Part shown: in pieces, positions 24,491 to 33,665 of the stretch
Position numbering within the stretch: the first letter of the stretch is position 1
How the letters are laid out: every line of letters starts with the position of its first letter
From: Lentilactobacillus kefiri
GTDB taxonomy: Bacteria; Bacillota; Bacilli; Lactobacillales; Lactobacillaceae
Length of the DNA stretch: 38,815 nucleotides
NCBI RefSeq assembly: GCF_007989105.1
Contig: NZ_BJVK01000017.1
Span: 1 to 38,815 of the forward strand
Direction: 5' to 3'
Notes under the pieces: generated by a model
What the model saw: only the letters and a program-made list of their open reading frames with translations
What the model was told of the DNA's origin: nothing
The model's database searches: none
Position numbers and translations under genes: made by a program

Positions 24491-26191
24491 ATGTTACTTG
24501 AATTATCAATTACTGATTTTGCAATAATTGAACATTTGGATATCGATTTCCAGTCGGGGATGACTGTCTTAACTGGTGAAACCGGTGCTGGTAAATCGAT
24601 TATTATTGATGCCGTGGGGCTTTTGGTTGGCGGACGAGGGTCACATGACCTTATTCGGACCGGAGCCTCTAAAGCTGTTATCCAAGGAAACTTTATCCTT
24701 CACGAAGATAATCCTACATATAGTGTCCTTGATGATCTTGGGATTGATCACAGTGACAGCAACGTTATCATTGAACGTGTCATTTTTGCAAACGGTCGAA
24801 ATAGCTCCCGGGTAAACGGCATTATGGTTAACATTGCTACTTTAAAGCGAATTGGCGAGACAATTGTGGACATTCAGGGTCAAAACGATCATCAGGAGTT
24901 AATGCGTCCTGAACGTCATATCCAGTTGTTGGATGATTTTGCCGAAGATGAATTGACACCGATCCTACAAAGTTATCAGGAAAAGTATGATCAATTTATC
25001 AAATTGCGAAACCTTAACGAGAAAAAGCACCAAAATGAAAAAGAGTGGGCCCAAAGAGTCGACATGCTGAAATTTCAAATCAAAGAAATTGAAGCAGCGG
25101 ACCTTCATGCAAATGAAGATACAGATTTAGTTGCCGAACGAGATCGATTAAATAATTTCCAGAAAATTCACGACGCTCTTCTAGCCAGTTATGAGGGTAT
25201 TAACGGTGATGAAGATGCCAGTGGATCAATAGACTCGATCGGATCAGCAATGAGCTCAATGCAAGATATAGAGGATCTTGATCCGGAATTTAAGCAAATT
25301 TCAGATAATCTTTCGGGGGCGTTCTTTGCCCTTCAAGATGTCGCCAGTCAAATATCTGATCAGTTAAGCAACCTTGAATTTGACCAGGACCGATTAGACC
25401 AGGTTCAGCAGCGATTAAACACGATTTATCAGCTAAAGCATAAATATGGTGATTCCGTCTCCCAGATTTTGGAGTATCTTGCCAAAATCAAGCATGAATT
25501 GAAGCAGATGTCAGGGGATGCTGCGGCTAACGATGACCTTGATAAGCAGCTTGCTGCCATCAAGGCTGATTTGATTAAGGCCGCCACCCAAATCACCAAG
25601 ATTCGACAAAAGTGGGCCAAAAAGCTTGAAAAAGCCGTTCATAAACAATTATCAGATCTGTATATGGATAAGGCGGTTTTTGAAGTTAATATCCAGCAAA
25701 ACCGAACGCTTAATCGTTTAGGCGCTGATAAAGTTGAATTCTATATTCAGACCAATCCAGGAGAAAAAATGCTGCCGCTAGTCAAATCCGCATCCGGTGG
25801 TGAATTATCCCGGATTATGTTAGCGTTAAAGACCATGTTTGCCAAAGCGGCCGGCGTTACATCAATTATCTTTGATGAAGTTGATACCGGCGTGTCCGGT
25901 CGAGTTGCTCAAGCAATTGGGAACAAGATATACACCATCTCTCAAAAGTCCCAAGTCTTGTGCATTACGCATCTTCCACAAGTGGCGGCTATGAGTGACC
26001 ATCATTACTTTATTGAAAAGCAAATCAGCCACAACCGGACAACCACAACCATTACTGAGCTCAACGCAGCTCAAAGTGTTGCGGAAATTTCCAGAATGTT
26101 GTCTGGAACTGCCATTACTAAATTAACCAAAGAACATGCCGGTGAATTGATTCGCCTGGCAGATGATGAGAAGAAAAAGATTCAAGCATAA
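24491..26191 (+). CDS. recN: DNA repair protein RecN
   Basis: A 566-residue SMC-like ATPase that holds broken DNA ends during recombination repair. Walker A GETGAGKS near residue 30, two coiled-coil arms (about 150-370, full of charged heptads), then the ABC signature SGGELSRIMLALK and Walker B IIFDEVDTGVSG at the C-terminus. ATG 24491 with GAGAGG at 24477-24482. The terminator beyond it mainly serves the convergent gene. Confidence 0.97.
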   Translation: MLLELSITDFAIIEHLDIDFQSGMTVLTGETGAGKSIIIDAVGLLVGGRGSHDLIRTGASKAVIQGNFILHEDNPTYSVLDDLGIDHSDSNVIIERVIFANGRNSSRVNGIMVNIATLKRIGETIVDIQGQNDHQELMRPERHIQLLDDFAEDELTPILQSYQEKYDQFIKLRNLNEKKHQNEKEWAQRVDMLKFQIKEIEAADLHANEDTDLVAERDRLNNFQKIHDALLASYEGINGDEDASGSIDSIGSAMSSMQDIEDLDPEFKQISDNLSGAFFALQDVASQISDQLSNLEFDQDRLDQVQQRLNTIYQLKHKYGDSVSQILEYLAKIKHELKQMSGDAAANDDLDKQLAAIKADLIKAATQITKIRQKWAKKLEKAVHKQLSDLYMDKAVFEVNIQQNRTLNRLGADKVEFYIQTNPGEKMLPLVKSASGGELSRIMLALKTMFAKAAGVTSIIFDEVDTGVSGRVAQAIGNKIYTISQKSQVLCITHLPQVAAMSDHHYFIEKQISHNRTTTTITELNAAQSVAEISRMLSGTAITKLTKEHAGELIRLADDEKKKIQA

Positions 26192-26192
26192 A

Positions 26193-26228
26193 AAAAGCAC
26201 CAACACGTTGATTGTGTTGGTGCTTATC
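26193..26228. terminator. Terminator between recN and the convergent small gene
   Basis: Stem AAGCACCAACAC / GTGTTGGTGCTT (26195-26206 with 26214-26225). Read on the minus strand it is followed by seven T, so it is a strong terminator for the 26251-26556 gene. On the plus strand the T tract is poor. Confidence 0.85.
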
Positions 26229-26250
26229 ATTTAATTGATCCAGTCAGAAG

Positions 26251-26556
26251 CTAATATTTCTTGATTGCTTTTATTTCTGAGATTCTGACAATCCGAGTCA
26301 ATCGATTATCATCAGATTTGAGTATATAGCGATCTGTCGAAATCTTGGAAAGATAGCCGGACTGTTCTTCGTCCTGATCGTTAAATTCGATTGTGATAGG
26401 GAAGCCCTCATCAAGGGTTTGTTTAATGAAATAGTTAATCTGGAAGGTCGACATTTGCTTAATCTGTCGCGTGTTTCGAACGATTTCGAAGAAACGGTCA
26501 TAGTTGTTTTTGAACGTTCTGGTAATTTCTGATAAGTAAGATTGTTTGTTTTGCAT
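26251..26556 (-). CDS. Small protein with LexA-boxed promoter, possibly YolD-like
   Basis: A 101-residue soluble protein. The N-terminal half is helical and basic (LSEITRTFKNNYDRFFEIV...). The C-terminal half is beta-like, reading PITIEFNDQDEEQSGYLSKI and then YILKSDDNRLTRIVRISEIKAI. This resembles the general shape of YolD-like proteins (helices, then a small beta sheet ending in an I-x-D/E-I-x-x-I strand), a family tied to SOS DNA polymerases; the match is by eye and weak. Start ATG 26556 is set by GGGGTGA 5 nt upstream; the ATG at 26574 lies too far 5'. Its promoter has a perfect LexA box in the spacer, so damage induction is likely. Confidence 0.7.
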   Translation of the reverse strand: MQNKQSYLSEITRTFKNNYDRFFEIVRNTRQIKQMSTFQINYFIKQTLDEGFPITIEFNDQDEEQSGYLSKISTDRYILKSDDNRLTRIVRISEIKAIKKY

Positions 26557-26588
26557 TTTGTTCACCCCGAACATTTGTTTGTGGTTTC

Positions 26589-26617
26589 ATTATACGAACA
26601 TTCGTTCGAATGTGCAA
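26589..26617 (-). promoter_or_regulatory. SOS-type promoter of the 101-aa gene
   Basis: On the minus strand TTGCAC (26612-26617), 17-nt spacer, TATAAT (26589-26594). The spacer holds the LexA box, which abuts the -10. Confidence 0.85.
26595..26608 (-). promoter_or_regulatory. LexA/DinR box
   Basis: CGAACGAATGTTCG fits the Bacillota LexA consensus CGAACRNRYGTTCG at every position and lies entirely between -35 and -10. Confidence 0.85.
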
Positions 26618-26654
26618 CCCTTAACCTTAAATTTCTTAAATCAGCGTCCAGGAC

Positions 26655-26683
26655 TTGTCAAACAACCCAAAAAGGGCGATAAT
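26655..26683 (+). promoter_or_regulatory. Candidate gmk promoter
   Basis: TTGTCA (26655-26660), 17-nt spacer, GATAAT (26678-26683), about 36 nt before the gmk start. Confidence 0.65.
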
Positions 26684-26718
26684 AATGGGTACTACAAATA
26701 ATTGAAGGGATTTTATCG

Positions 26719-27333
26719 ATGGCTAAAAGAGGAATGTTAATTGTTTTATCAGGACCGTCCGGAGTTGGTAAAGGAACGGTACGAAAAGCGTTATTCGAGG
26801 AACCGGATGTTGATTTTGAATATTCGACTTCAATGACGACTAGAAAACCGCGCCCTGGTGAAAAAAACGGTGTCGATTATTATTTTGTTTCTAAAGAACA
26901 GTTTGAAGAAAACATTCAAAATGGTGAAATGCTTGAATACGCCAAGTATGTTGACAACTACTATGGCACGCCTTTAAAATATGTTAATGAAACATTGGAA
27001 TCCGGCAAAGATGTTTTTCTTGAAATCGAAGTTAATGGTGCTATGCAGGTTCGTGCAAACGTTCCTGATGCTGTCTTTGTCTTTTTGACCCCACCAGATC
27101 TGATGGAACTTAAGCATCGTCTGGTTGGTCGTGGAACTGACAAGATGGATGTCATTAATAAGCGAATCAAAAAAGCTGTTGGCGAAATCAGCATGATGCG
27201 AAATTATGATTATGCTGTTTTAAACGACAAGGTTCCTTTGGCTGTTGACCGAATCAAGTCAATTATTAGAAGTGAACGATTAAAAGTTGCTCGGGTAATG
27301 CCCGATTATGAATCAATGTTAGGAGATAAATAA
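26719..27333 (+). CDS. gmk: Guanylate kinase
   Basis: A 204-residue P-loop kinase converting GMP to GDP. P-loop [11 protein letters not shown] (residues ~11-21), then [23 protein letters not shown] split over the GMP-binding region, and a LID with [16 protein letters not shown] 26719 with GAAGGGA upstream. Starts the gmk-rpoZ unit; a homologue of remA, which precedes gmk in Bacillus, is absent. Confidence 0.97.
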   Translation: MAKRGMLIVLSGPSGVGKGTVRKALFEEPDVDFEYSTSMTTRKPRPGEKNGVDYYFVSKEQFEENIQNGEMLEYAKYVDNYYGTPLKYVNETLESGKDVFLEIEVNGAMQVRANVPDAVFVFLTPPDLMELKHRLVGRGTDKMDVINKRIKKAVGEISMMRNYDYAVLNDKVPLAVDRIKSIIRSERLKVARVMPDYESMLGDK

Positions 27334-27334
27334 T

Positions 27335-27547
27335 ATGTTACTTTACCCATCCGTTGATAAATTATTAGATCAAATCGATTCCCGTTACTCATTGATTGCA
27401 TTGGCAAGCAAACGGGCCCATGAATTGGACGCAGGCGCAAAACCATTGCTTGATAGCTACAAATCTCAAAAATCCGTTGGTAAGGCGTTGGAAGAAATCG
27501 CTGCCGGCGTATTAAAGATTGATCCTAAGGGAAAAGATTTTGAATAA
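27335..27547 (+). CDS. rpoZ: RNA polymerase omega subunit
   Basis: A 70-residue omega subunit with the family core [20 protein letters not shown] and KRAHEL, and a C-terminal [11 protein letters not shown] helix. It binds beta' and stabilises RNA polymerase. ATG 27335 begins 1 nt after the gmk stop, with AGGAGA in the end of gmk. Confidence 0.96.
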   Translation: MLLYPSVDKLLDQIDSRYSLIALASKRAHELDAGAKPLLDSYKSQKSVGKALEEIAAGVLKIDPKGKDFE

Positions 27548-27559
27548 CATTTGAAAATG

Positions 27560-27604
27560 AAAGGACTGGAGCAAAACAGATGTTTTGCCTTCAGTCCTTT
27601 TTTC
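27560..27604 (+). terminator. Rho-independent terminator after rpoZ
   Basis: AAAGGACTGgaGCAAAAC pairs with GTTTTGCcttCAGTCCTTT around an AGAT loop, then T6. Similar in build to the rpmA terminator. Confidence 0.92.
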
Positions 27605-27682
27605 ACGTTGACTGTATTCTTTGATGAATATCGGACTTACGCCAATTTTTAGAGTGCTTCTTATTTTTATCTGCCTCAGATT

Positions 27683-27691
27683 TGGTACAAT
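27683..27691 (+). promoter_or_regulatory. Candidate extended -10 promoter of coaBC
   Basis: TGG followed by TACAAT (27686-27691), an extended -10 arrangement. No clear -35 at 17 nt. The transcript would start about 25 nt before the coaBC start. Confidence 0.5.
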
Positions 27692-27721
27692 AAAAGATGA
27701 AATCTGAAACGGGGTGAAAGA

Positions 27722-28930
27722 ATGTTTGAAAACAAGAATGTTGCGGTGTTCGTCACTGGAAGCATTGCTGTATACAAATCATTGACATTGGTTCGGCAAC
27801 TGGTGAAAAATCACAATCAGGTTCACGTCATTATGAGTGAAGCTGCCCAGAAATTTGTGACACCTTTAGCTTTCCAAACTGTCAGCAAGAATCATGTATT
27901 AACGAATGATTTTACCAGCAGCGATCCGACAATCATCCCCCACGTAAGCATCGCGGACACAAGTGATTTAGCAATTGTTGCGCCGGCATCGGCAAATACG
28001 ATTGCCAAGATGGCTAATGGGATAGCTGACAATGTTGTCAGCTCGACTTTATTGACCATGTCGACACCAGTGTTTGTCGTTCCGGCTATGAATACGCACA
28101 TGCTAAGCAATTTTGCCACCCAGCATAATTTAACGGTTTTAAAAGACGCCGGCATTCATGTCATGGATCCGGCAGAAGGCTTTTTAGCAGAAGGCTATTC
28201 CGGTAAAGGCCGAATGCCTGAACCAAAGGACATTTTAGACTGGGTTGATCACTCGTTTAGTTCAAACGGTCAGTCTTTGGCAGGCAAAAAAGTTGTGGTC
28301 ACCGCTGGTGGAACTCGTGAGCCTTTAGACCCTGTTCGATACCTCACCAATCATTCATCTGGAAAAATGGGGTTTGCAGTTGCTGAAGCGGCCAAAAATG
28401 CCGGCGCAGAAGTTACCTTAATTGCTGCCAATCCATTGAAGACCATTCCAACAGATCTTCATGTTATCCAAGTTGAAACAGCCTCAGAATTACTAAAAAC
28501 AGTTAAGGAACAGTTTCGGGATGCCGACATTCTCGTGATGGCTGCCGCCGTTGCAGATTATCGACCTGCCACGGTTGCTGATAAAAAAATTAAAAAAACT
28601 GCTGACAATGAAACAATGACATTGAAGCTGGTTAGAAATCCAGACATTTTAAAAGAAGTTTCTTCTATTAAGAAACCCGGCCAATTTGTAACCGGGTTTG
28701 CTGCTGAAACCAATGATTTAATTGCCAATGCTGAGAAGAAAATCAAGTCAAAGAAGCTTGACCTCATCGTTGCCAATGACGTTTCTCAAGCTGGTATCGG
28801 CTTTAATGCCGACAACAACCAAGTCACGTTCTTATTTGCTGATGGGAGAAAAGTTAAGACTCCCATTGAAAGTAAGCAAAAGATTGCTACAAAATTAATC
28901 AGTATTATTTCAAACGAATTTCAAGAATAA
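27722..28930 (+). CDS. coaBC: Phosphopantothenoylcysteine decarboxylase / phosphopantothenate-cysteine ligase
   Basis: A 402-residue fusion for CoA synthesis from pantothenate: the C-terminal CoaB half joins 4'-phosphopantothenate to cysteine and the N-terminal flavin CoaC half decarboxylates the product. CoaC motifs: GSIAVYKS, H74 in IIPHVSIADTSDLAIVAPAS, and N124 in PAMNTHM, matching H75 and N125 of E. coli Dfp. The third catalytic position (E. coli C158 in ACGDxGxGRM) is E157 here (LAEGYSGKGRM). CoaB motifs: VTAGGTREPLDPVRYLTNHSSGKMG split over 188-215, and AAAVADYRP. GGGGTGAAAG precedes ATG 27722. Confidence 0.93.
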   Translation: MFENKNVAVFVTGSIAVYKSLTLVRQLVKNHNQVHVIMSEAAQKFVTPLAFQTVSKNHVLTNDFTSSDPTIIPHVSIADTSDLAIVAPASANTIAKMANGIADNVVSSTLLTMSTPVFVVPAMNTHMLSNFATQHNLTVLKDAGIHVMDPAEGFLAEGYSGKGRMPEPKDILDWVDHSFSSNGQSLAGKKVVVTAGGTREPLDPVRYLTNHSSGKMGFAVAEAAKNAGAEVTLIAANPLKTIPTDLHVIQVETASELLKTVKEQFRDADILVMAAAVADYRPATVADKKIKKTADNETMTLKLVRNPDILKEVSSIKKPGQFVTGFAAETNDLIANAEKKIKSKKLDLIVANDVSQAGIGFNADNNQVTFLFADGRKVKTPIESKQKIATKLISIISNEFQE

Positions 28931-28948
28931 ATGAAAGGAGGATCCGCT

Positions 28949-31348
28949 TTGCAGGTTGCTCAAGTCATTGTTGACGTGCCAACACGTCAAACCAACAGTC
29001 CGTTTAGCTATGCTATTCCGGATAATTTAGCTGATCAAATTCAACCGGGCATGCGGGTTCAGGTTCCTTTTGGCAACCGGAAAATTACCGGTTTTGTTGT
29101 TGGAATTTCGGATAAGTCCAGCTTTGAAGGTAAACTCAAGCCAATTTCGGATTTAATTGATTTATATCCGGTCATTAATCCTGAACTGCTTGATTTAGCT
29201 GCATGGATGGCGGATCAGACATATTCGTTTAAAATCAGCTGTCTGCAGACCATGCTGCCTGGTGGGATGCGGACAAAGAACAAAAAGAAATTGATAGCGA
29301 CAAGCCAACAGATTTGTGACCAGTATCCGGCCATTTTCCATGGCCAACGGGTTGTTGACTATGATCGACAAAATTTTGATAATCAAAGTTTATCAACAAT
29401 TCTTAAGCTTCAAAAAAATGGTGACATTTCCGTTGAGTATGATTTAACCAACCATTCCAAGCCGATCATGTTAAAGGCATATCAAGGCAACCTTGATGAT
29501 CAACAGATAGCCGATGCACTTAAAACGGTTCGAAAAAATGCGGTTGGCCAAATTAAACTGTTGAATCTCCTGAAAAGCCATTCAAAAGATGCTTTTCTGG
29601 TATCAAAATGGGAATCGATGGGGGTTACGTCGAGTACCCTTAAAGGTGCTGAAAAGAAGGGCTGGGTAACGGCGACTTTAAAACGCCATGTCCGAAATCC
29701 GTTTTTACGACCGGTAAAGCCTAGTCAACCATTTAAATTGCATCCTGATCAGCAAAAAGCAGTGGAATCGGTTAACCACGCCATTTCAAGTAAAAAAGAT
29801 CAGGTATTCTTACTTGAAGGTGTCACAGGATCCGGCAAAACGGAGGTTTATCTTCAATCAATTGCCCATGCACTTGAAATGGGAAGAACCGCTTTAATGC
29901 TGGTACCCGAAATTACCTTAACGCCTCAAATAGTCGGCAGAATCCGTAGTCGATTTGGCAATCAGGTAGCAATGCTGCACAGTGCCATGTCCAATGGTGA
30001 ACGCTATGATGAATGGCAGCGGATTAACCGGGGCAAGGCCAAAGTGGTCGTAGGCGTTCGTTCAGCCGTATTTGCACCCCTAAAGAATATCGGCTTAATT
30101 ATCATGGATGAGGAACATGACAGCAGTTATAAGCAAGCTGACAATCCCAGGTACCAAACCCGGGATGTTGCCAAATGGCGGGCAGCTTACAATCATTGTC
30201 CGGTTGTGTTGGGAAGTGCCACGCCGTCTCTGGAATCCCGTGCACGGGCAATGAAGGGTGTTTATACATTGCTCAGCCTGCCACATCGAATCAACCGTCA
30301 TGCTTTGCCGCACGTTTCAATTGTTGATATGAAAACTGAAATGGCAAAACACCAAAGTGCATTGTCAACCCAGCTGGCTGATGCCATTCAGGACCGTTTG
30401 GACAAGCACGAACAAATTATTCTTTTGCTAAATCGGCGGGGCTATTCGGCATTCCTGATGTGTCGGGATTGCGGTTACGTTCCCCGATGCCCCAACTGTG
30501 ATATTTCACTGACGATGCACAAAGATACCCATACGCTCAATTGCCATTACTGTGGCCATAAAGAGCCGATTCCGACGATGTGTCCGAAGTGTCACAGTAA
30601 ACGAATCCGTTTCTATGGCATGGGCAGTCAACAACTCGAAGAGCAGGTCAAGAATATGTTTCCAACGGCCCGAGTTTTGCGCATGGATGTTGATACAACC
30701 CGAAAGAAGGGCTCCCATGAGGCCATTATTGATAAATTTGGTGCTCACAAGGCAGATATCCTGTTAGGAACCCAAATGATCGCCAAGGGCCTGGACTTCC
30801 CGGAAGTTACCCTGGTAGGTGTTTTAAACGCCGACTCAGCTTTGCAATTTCCTGATTTCAGATCCAGTGAGCGGACATTTGAGCTTTTAACTCAGGTGTC
30901 AGGCCGATCGGGACGGGCTGATAAGACTGGTGAAGTCATCATTCAGACGTTTAACCCTGATCACTACGCCATTCGGCTTGCCCAGACGCAAGACTATGAG
31001 AAGTTTTATGCCACCGAAATGCGGGTTAGACACGAGGGTAAATATCCACCATATTATTACACGGTTAAGCTCACTGGAAATTCTCCCAGTGAGAATCAAA
31101 CGGCTTCGGAAATGTTTGGGATCATGAATTTTCTCAAGAAAAATTTATCTCCGAAAGCCATTATTTTAGGGCCAACGCCAAAAACGATTACCCGAATTAA
31201 CAACCGGTATTATTATCAAATTATTATAAAATATCGTAAGGAACCCACTCTCAAAGCAACTTTGGACGATGTCTTGGTTCAATCACAAAAGAATCAGCGC
31301 CAGGGCATTCAAATTGCGATTGATAATGAGCCTTTAGACTTTATGTAA
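28949..31348 (+). CDS. priA: Primosomal protein N' (replication restart helicase PriA)
   Basis: A 799-residue 3'-5' helicase that reloads the replisome at collapsed forks. N-terminal DNA-binding domain (VDVPTRQTNSPFSYAIP), Walker A GVTGSGKTEVY, DEEHDSSYKQ (motif II), then the zinc region with paired CxxC motifs (CRDCG, CPNCD, CHYCG, CPKC), and helicase motifs V-VI (GTQMIAKGLDFP, QVSGRSGRADK). The TTG at 28949 is chosen because AAAGGAGGA (28934-28942) precedes it at 6-7 nt; ATG 28931 lies before that site. Only 18 nt after coaBC, so co-transcribed. Confidence 0.96.
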   Translation: MQVAQVIVDVPTRQTNSPFSYAIPDNLADQIQPGMRVQVPFGNRKITGFVVGISDKSSFEGKLKPISDLIDLYPVINPELLDLAAWMADQTYSFKISCLQTMLPGGMRTKNKKKLIATSQQICDQYPAIFHGQRVVDYDRQNFDNQSLSTILKLQKNGDISVEYDLTNHSKPIMLKAYQGNLDDQQIADALKTVRKNAVGQIKLLNLLKSHSKDAFLVSKWESMGVTSSTLKGAEKKGWVTATLKRHVRNPFLRPVKPSQPFKLHPDQQKAVESVNHAISSKKDQVFLLEGVTGSGKTEVYLQSIAHALEMGRTALMLVPEITLTPQIVGRIRSRFGNQVAMLHSAMSNGERYDEWQRINRGKAKVVVGVRSAVFAPLKNIGLIIMDEEHDSSYKQADNPRYQTRDVAKWRAAYNHCPVVLGSATPSLESRARAMKGVYTLLSLPHRINRHALPHVSIVDMKTEMAKHQSALSTQLADAIQDRLDKHEQIILLLNRRGYSAFLMCRDCGYVPRCPNCDISLTMHKDTHTLNCHYCGHKEPIPTMCPKCHSKRIRFYGMGSQQLEEQVKNMFPTARVLRMDVDTTRKKGSHEAIIDKFGAHKADILLGTQMIAKGLDFPEVTLVGVLNADSALQFPDFRSSERTFELLTQVSGRSGRADKTGEVIIQTFNPDHYAIRLAQTQDYEKFYATEMRVRHEGKYPPYYYTVKLTGNSPSENQTASEMFGIMNFLKKNLSPKAIILGPTPKTITRINNRYYYQIIIKYRKEPTLKATLDDVLVQSQKNQRQGIQIAIDNEPLDFM

Positions 31349-31374
31349 TTGCATCATGAAAGGAAACGATTAAT

Positions 31375-32319
31375 TTGACGACAGTTGTATTTATGGGAAC
31401 GCCAGCTTTTGCGGTTCCAGTTTTACAAGGATTGCTTGATAAAAAATATGATATTTTATGTGTCGTCACCCAGCCCGACAGGCCGGTTGGCAGAAAACAT
31501 AAAATTTCGCAGAGTCCGGTTAAACAAGCCGCAGTAAAGAACAATATTCCGGTCTTTCAGCCAGAAAAGTTAAGCGGCAGTCCGGAAATGCAGCGGGTAA
31601 TTGATTTTCACCCGGACTTGATTGTGACAGCTGCTTACGGGCAGTTCCTACCAACCAAGATGTTAAACGCAGTTAAGATTGCTTCCGTCAATGTTCACGG
31701 TTCACTGCTGCCTAAATATCGTGGCGGCGCACCGGTCCAATATGCCATCATGAACGGTGACAAAGAAACCGGAATCAGTCTTATCTACATGGTTAAAAAG
31801 ATGGATGCAGGTGATATTTTATCTCAAAAAGCTGTCAAAATTGAAGATGATGACGACACGGAATCCATGTTTAAAAAGCTCAGTTTTGTGGGCAGAGACC
31901 TCCTCTTGGAAACATTACCCAAAGTTATTTCCGGAGACGTTGCACCGGTTCCCCAAGATGAAAGTCAAGTTGTCTTTTCACCAAATATCAAACCTGACGA
32001 AGAGATCCTGGACTTCAGTCAAACTGCTTTTATGATCAATGCCAAGATTCGTGCATTGCGTCCGGACCCGGTCGCTTATACAATGATTAATGATAAGCGA
32101 ACCAAGATCTGGAAAGCTGAAGTGATCGATCAGCACACTGATTTACAACCGGGATCAGTCGTTGAAAAAACGAAGCATCAATTATTATTGTCCGCAGGTA
32201 AGGGAACGGTTCTTTCAATTCTGGAAATTCAGCCCGCAGGCAAACCAAAACAACAAATAACAGACTACTTAAATGGGATTGGCCAGTCACTTAAAGTTGG
32301 CCAACAGGTGATTAAATAA
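31375..32319 (+). CDS. fmt: Methionyl-tRNA formyltransferase
   Basis: A 314-residue enzyme that formylates initiator Met-tRNA with 10-formyl-THF. Signature HGSLLPKYRGGAPVQYAI with the catalytic N-H-D set (N in SVNVHGS, H of HGSLLP, D in MDAGDIL), N-terminal MGTPAFAVPVL and a C-terminal OB-like domain. TTG start at 31375 with AAGGAAA upstream. In Bacillus def lies between priA and fmt; it is missing here. The stop is immediately followed by the rsmB ATG. Confidence 0.97.
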   Translation: MTTVVFMGTPAFAVPVLQGLLDKKYDILCVVTQPDRPVGRKHKISQSPVKQAAVKNNIPVFQPEKLSGSPEMQRVIDFHPDLIVTAAYGQFLPTKMLNAVKIASVNVHGSLLPKYRGGAPVQYAIMNGDKETGISLIYMVKKMDAGDILSQKAVKIEDDDDTESMFKKLSFVGRDLLLETLPKVISGDVAPVPQDESQVVFSPNIKPDEEILDFSQTAFMINAKIRALRPDPVAYTMINDKRTKIWKAEVIDQHTDLQPGSVVEKTKHQLLLSAGKGTVLSILEIQPAGKPKQQITDYLNGIGQSLKVGQQVIK

Positions 32320-33651
32320 ATGAAATATACAACAAATAATCCACGCCAACTTGCCGTTATGACATTGGTTCGTACAAGCAATGGTTCATATTCAAATCTT
32401 CAAATTAACGCCGTTATTCAATCAACATCGATGGGGAATGCCGATAAGGCACTATTTACCAACATCGTATACGGCGTCATTCAACACCGACTGACTTTAG
32501 AGTACAAATTAAAGCCATTCTTACGTGAACCCGAGAAGACAGAAACTTGGGTAAAAGAATTGCTTTACACAGCAATGTATCAGCTTGAATATCTCGACCG
32601 AGTTCCAAAGCGGGCGATTTTTGATGAAACCATTAAGATTGCCAAAGTAATGGGTCATGATGGAACCAGACGATTTGTAACCGGAATTCTTCATCAAATG
32701 GATCGTAAGGGAACTCCTAATTTGAATGATATTCAAGACGAAAAGACCCGCTTATCAATTGAATACAGTGTGCCAACATGGTTGGTCGGCATGCTGGAAG
32801 ACCAACTTGGAAAGGAAAAGACGGCTTCAATTCTTGCATCCCTCAACAAGGCACCTAAACAATCGGTCAGAGCAAATATTGCCAAAATTTCTCAGGCAGA
32901 TTTACTGCAGGACTTGGAAAAAGACGGCTTTGATGCCGAACCAAGTAAAGTTTCCAGTGAAGGAATCATCATTAAAGACGGTCAAATTATTCACAGCAGC
33001 TTCTTCTCAGACGGCTTATTAACAATTCAGGATGAAAGTGCTATGTTACCAGTCGAATCAATGAATATTTCACCATCGGACAACATTTTGGATGCATGTA
33101 GTGCGCCTGGTGGTAAAACCACTCAAATTGCTAGCCGTTTGGATGGTGGCAAGGTATTTGCACTTGATATTCACAAGAACAAATTAAAGACGGTTCAACG
33201 GAACGCAACTCGCTTGGGTCTGTACAAGAAGGTTGAAACCTTTGAATTGGATGCAAGAAAAGTTGACTCAAAGTTCGAAGATGGCATGTTTGACAGCATC
33301 TTAGTTGATGCGCCATGTTCCGGATTGGGATTGCTTCGAAGAAAGCCGGAAATCCGTTACGACAAAACGATTGCCGACGTTAACCGGCTAAGTGAAATTC
33401 AGCTGCAGATTTTAAACGCTGTTTCATCCAAAGTTAAAACTGGTGGCACTATTACATATAGTACATGCACAATCGTCAAACAAGAGAACCAAGACGTGAT
33501 TGCGAAATTTATCACAGAAAATCCTAATTTTGAAGTCACCAAAACAAAGACCGATATGAACTTGAATCCAGATAGCGACATGGTTCAGATTTATCCCGAT
33601 GACTATGATTCAGACGGATTCTTTGTTTGTTCTCTTACTCGGAAATCATAA
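32320..33651 (+). CDS. rsmB: 16S rRNA (cytosine-967-C5)-methyltransferase RsmB
   Basis: A 443-residue enzyme with an N-terminal NusB-like RNA-binding domain (about 1-140) and a C-terminal SAM domain: DACSAPGGKTTQIA, then DAPCSGLG (motif IV Cys) and YSTCTI (motif VI, catalytic Cys). Methylates C967 of 16S rRNA. ATG 32320 directly abuts the fmt stop; AGGTGA in the last codons of fmt is the ribosome binding site. Confidence 0.96.
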   Translation: MKYTTNNPRQLAVMTLVRTSNGSYSNLQINAVIQSTSMGNADKALFTNIVYGVIQHRLTLEYKLKPFLREPEKTETWVKELLYTAMYQLEYLDRVPKRAIFDETIKIAKVMGHDGTRRFVTGILHQMDRKGTPNLNDIQDEKTRLSIEYSVPTWLVGMLEDQLGKEKTASILASLNKAPKQSVRANIAKISQADLLQDLEKDGFDAEPSKVSSEGIIIKDGQIIHSSFFSDGLLTIQDESAMLPVESMNISPSDNILDACSAPGGKTTQIASRLDGGKVFALDIHKNKLKTVQRNATRLGLYKKVETFELDARKVDSKFEDGMFDSILVDAPCSGLGLLRRKPEIRYDKTIADVNRLSEIQLQILNAVSSKVKTGGTITYSTCTIVKQENQDVIAKFITENPNFEVTKTKTDMNLNPDSDMVQIYPDDYDSDGFFVCSLTRKS

Positions 33652-33665
33652 CGGAGTTGATCAAT

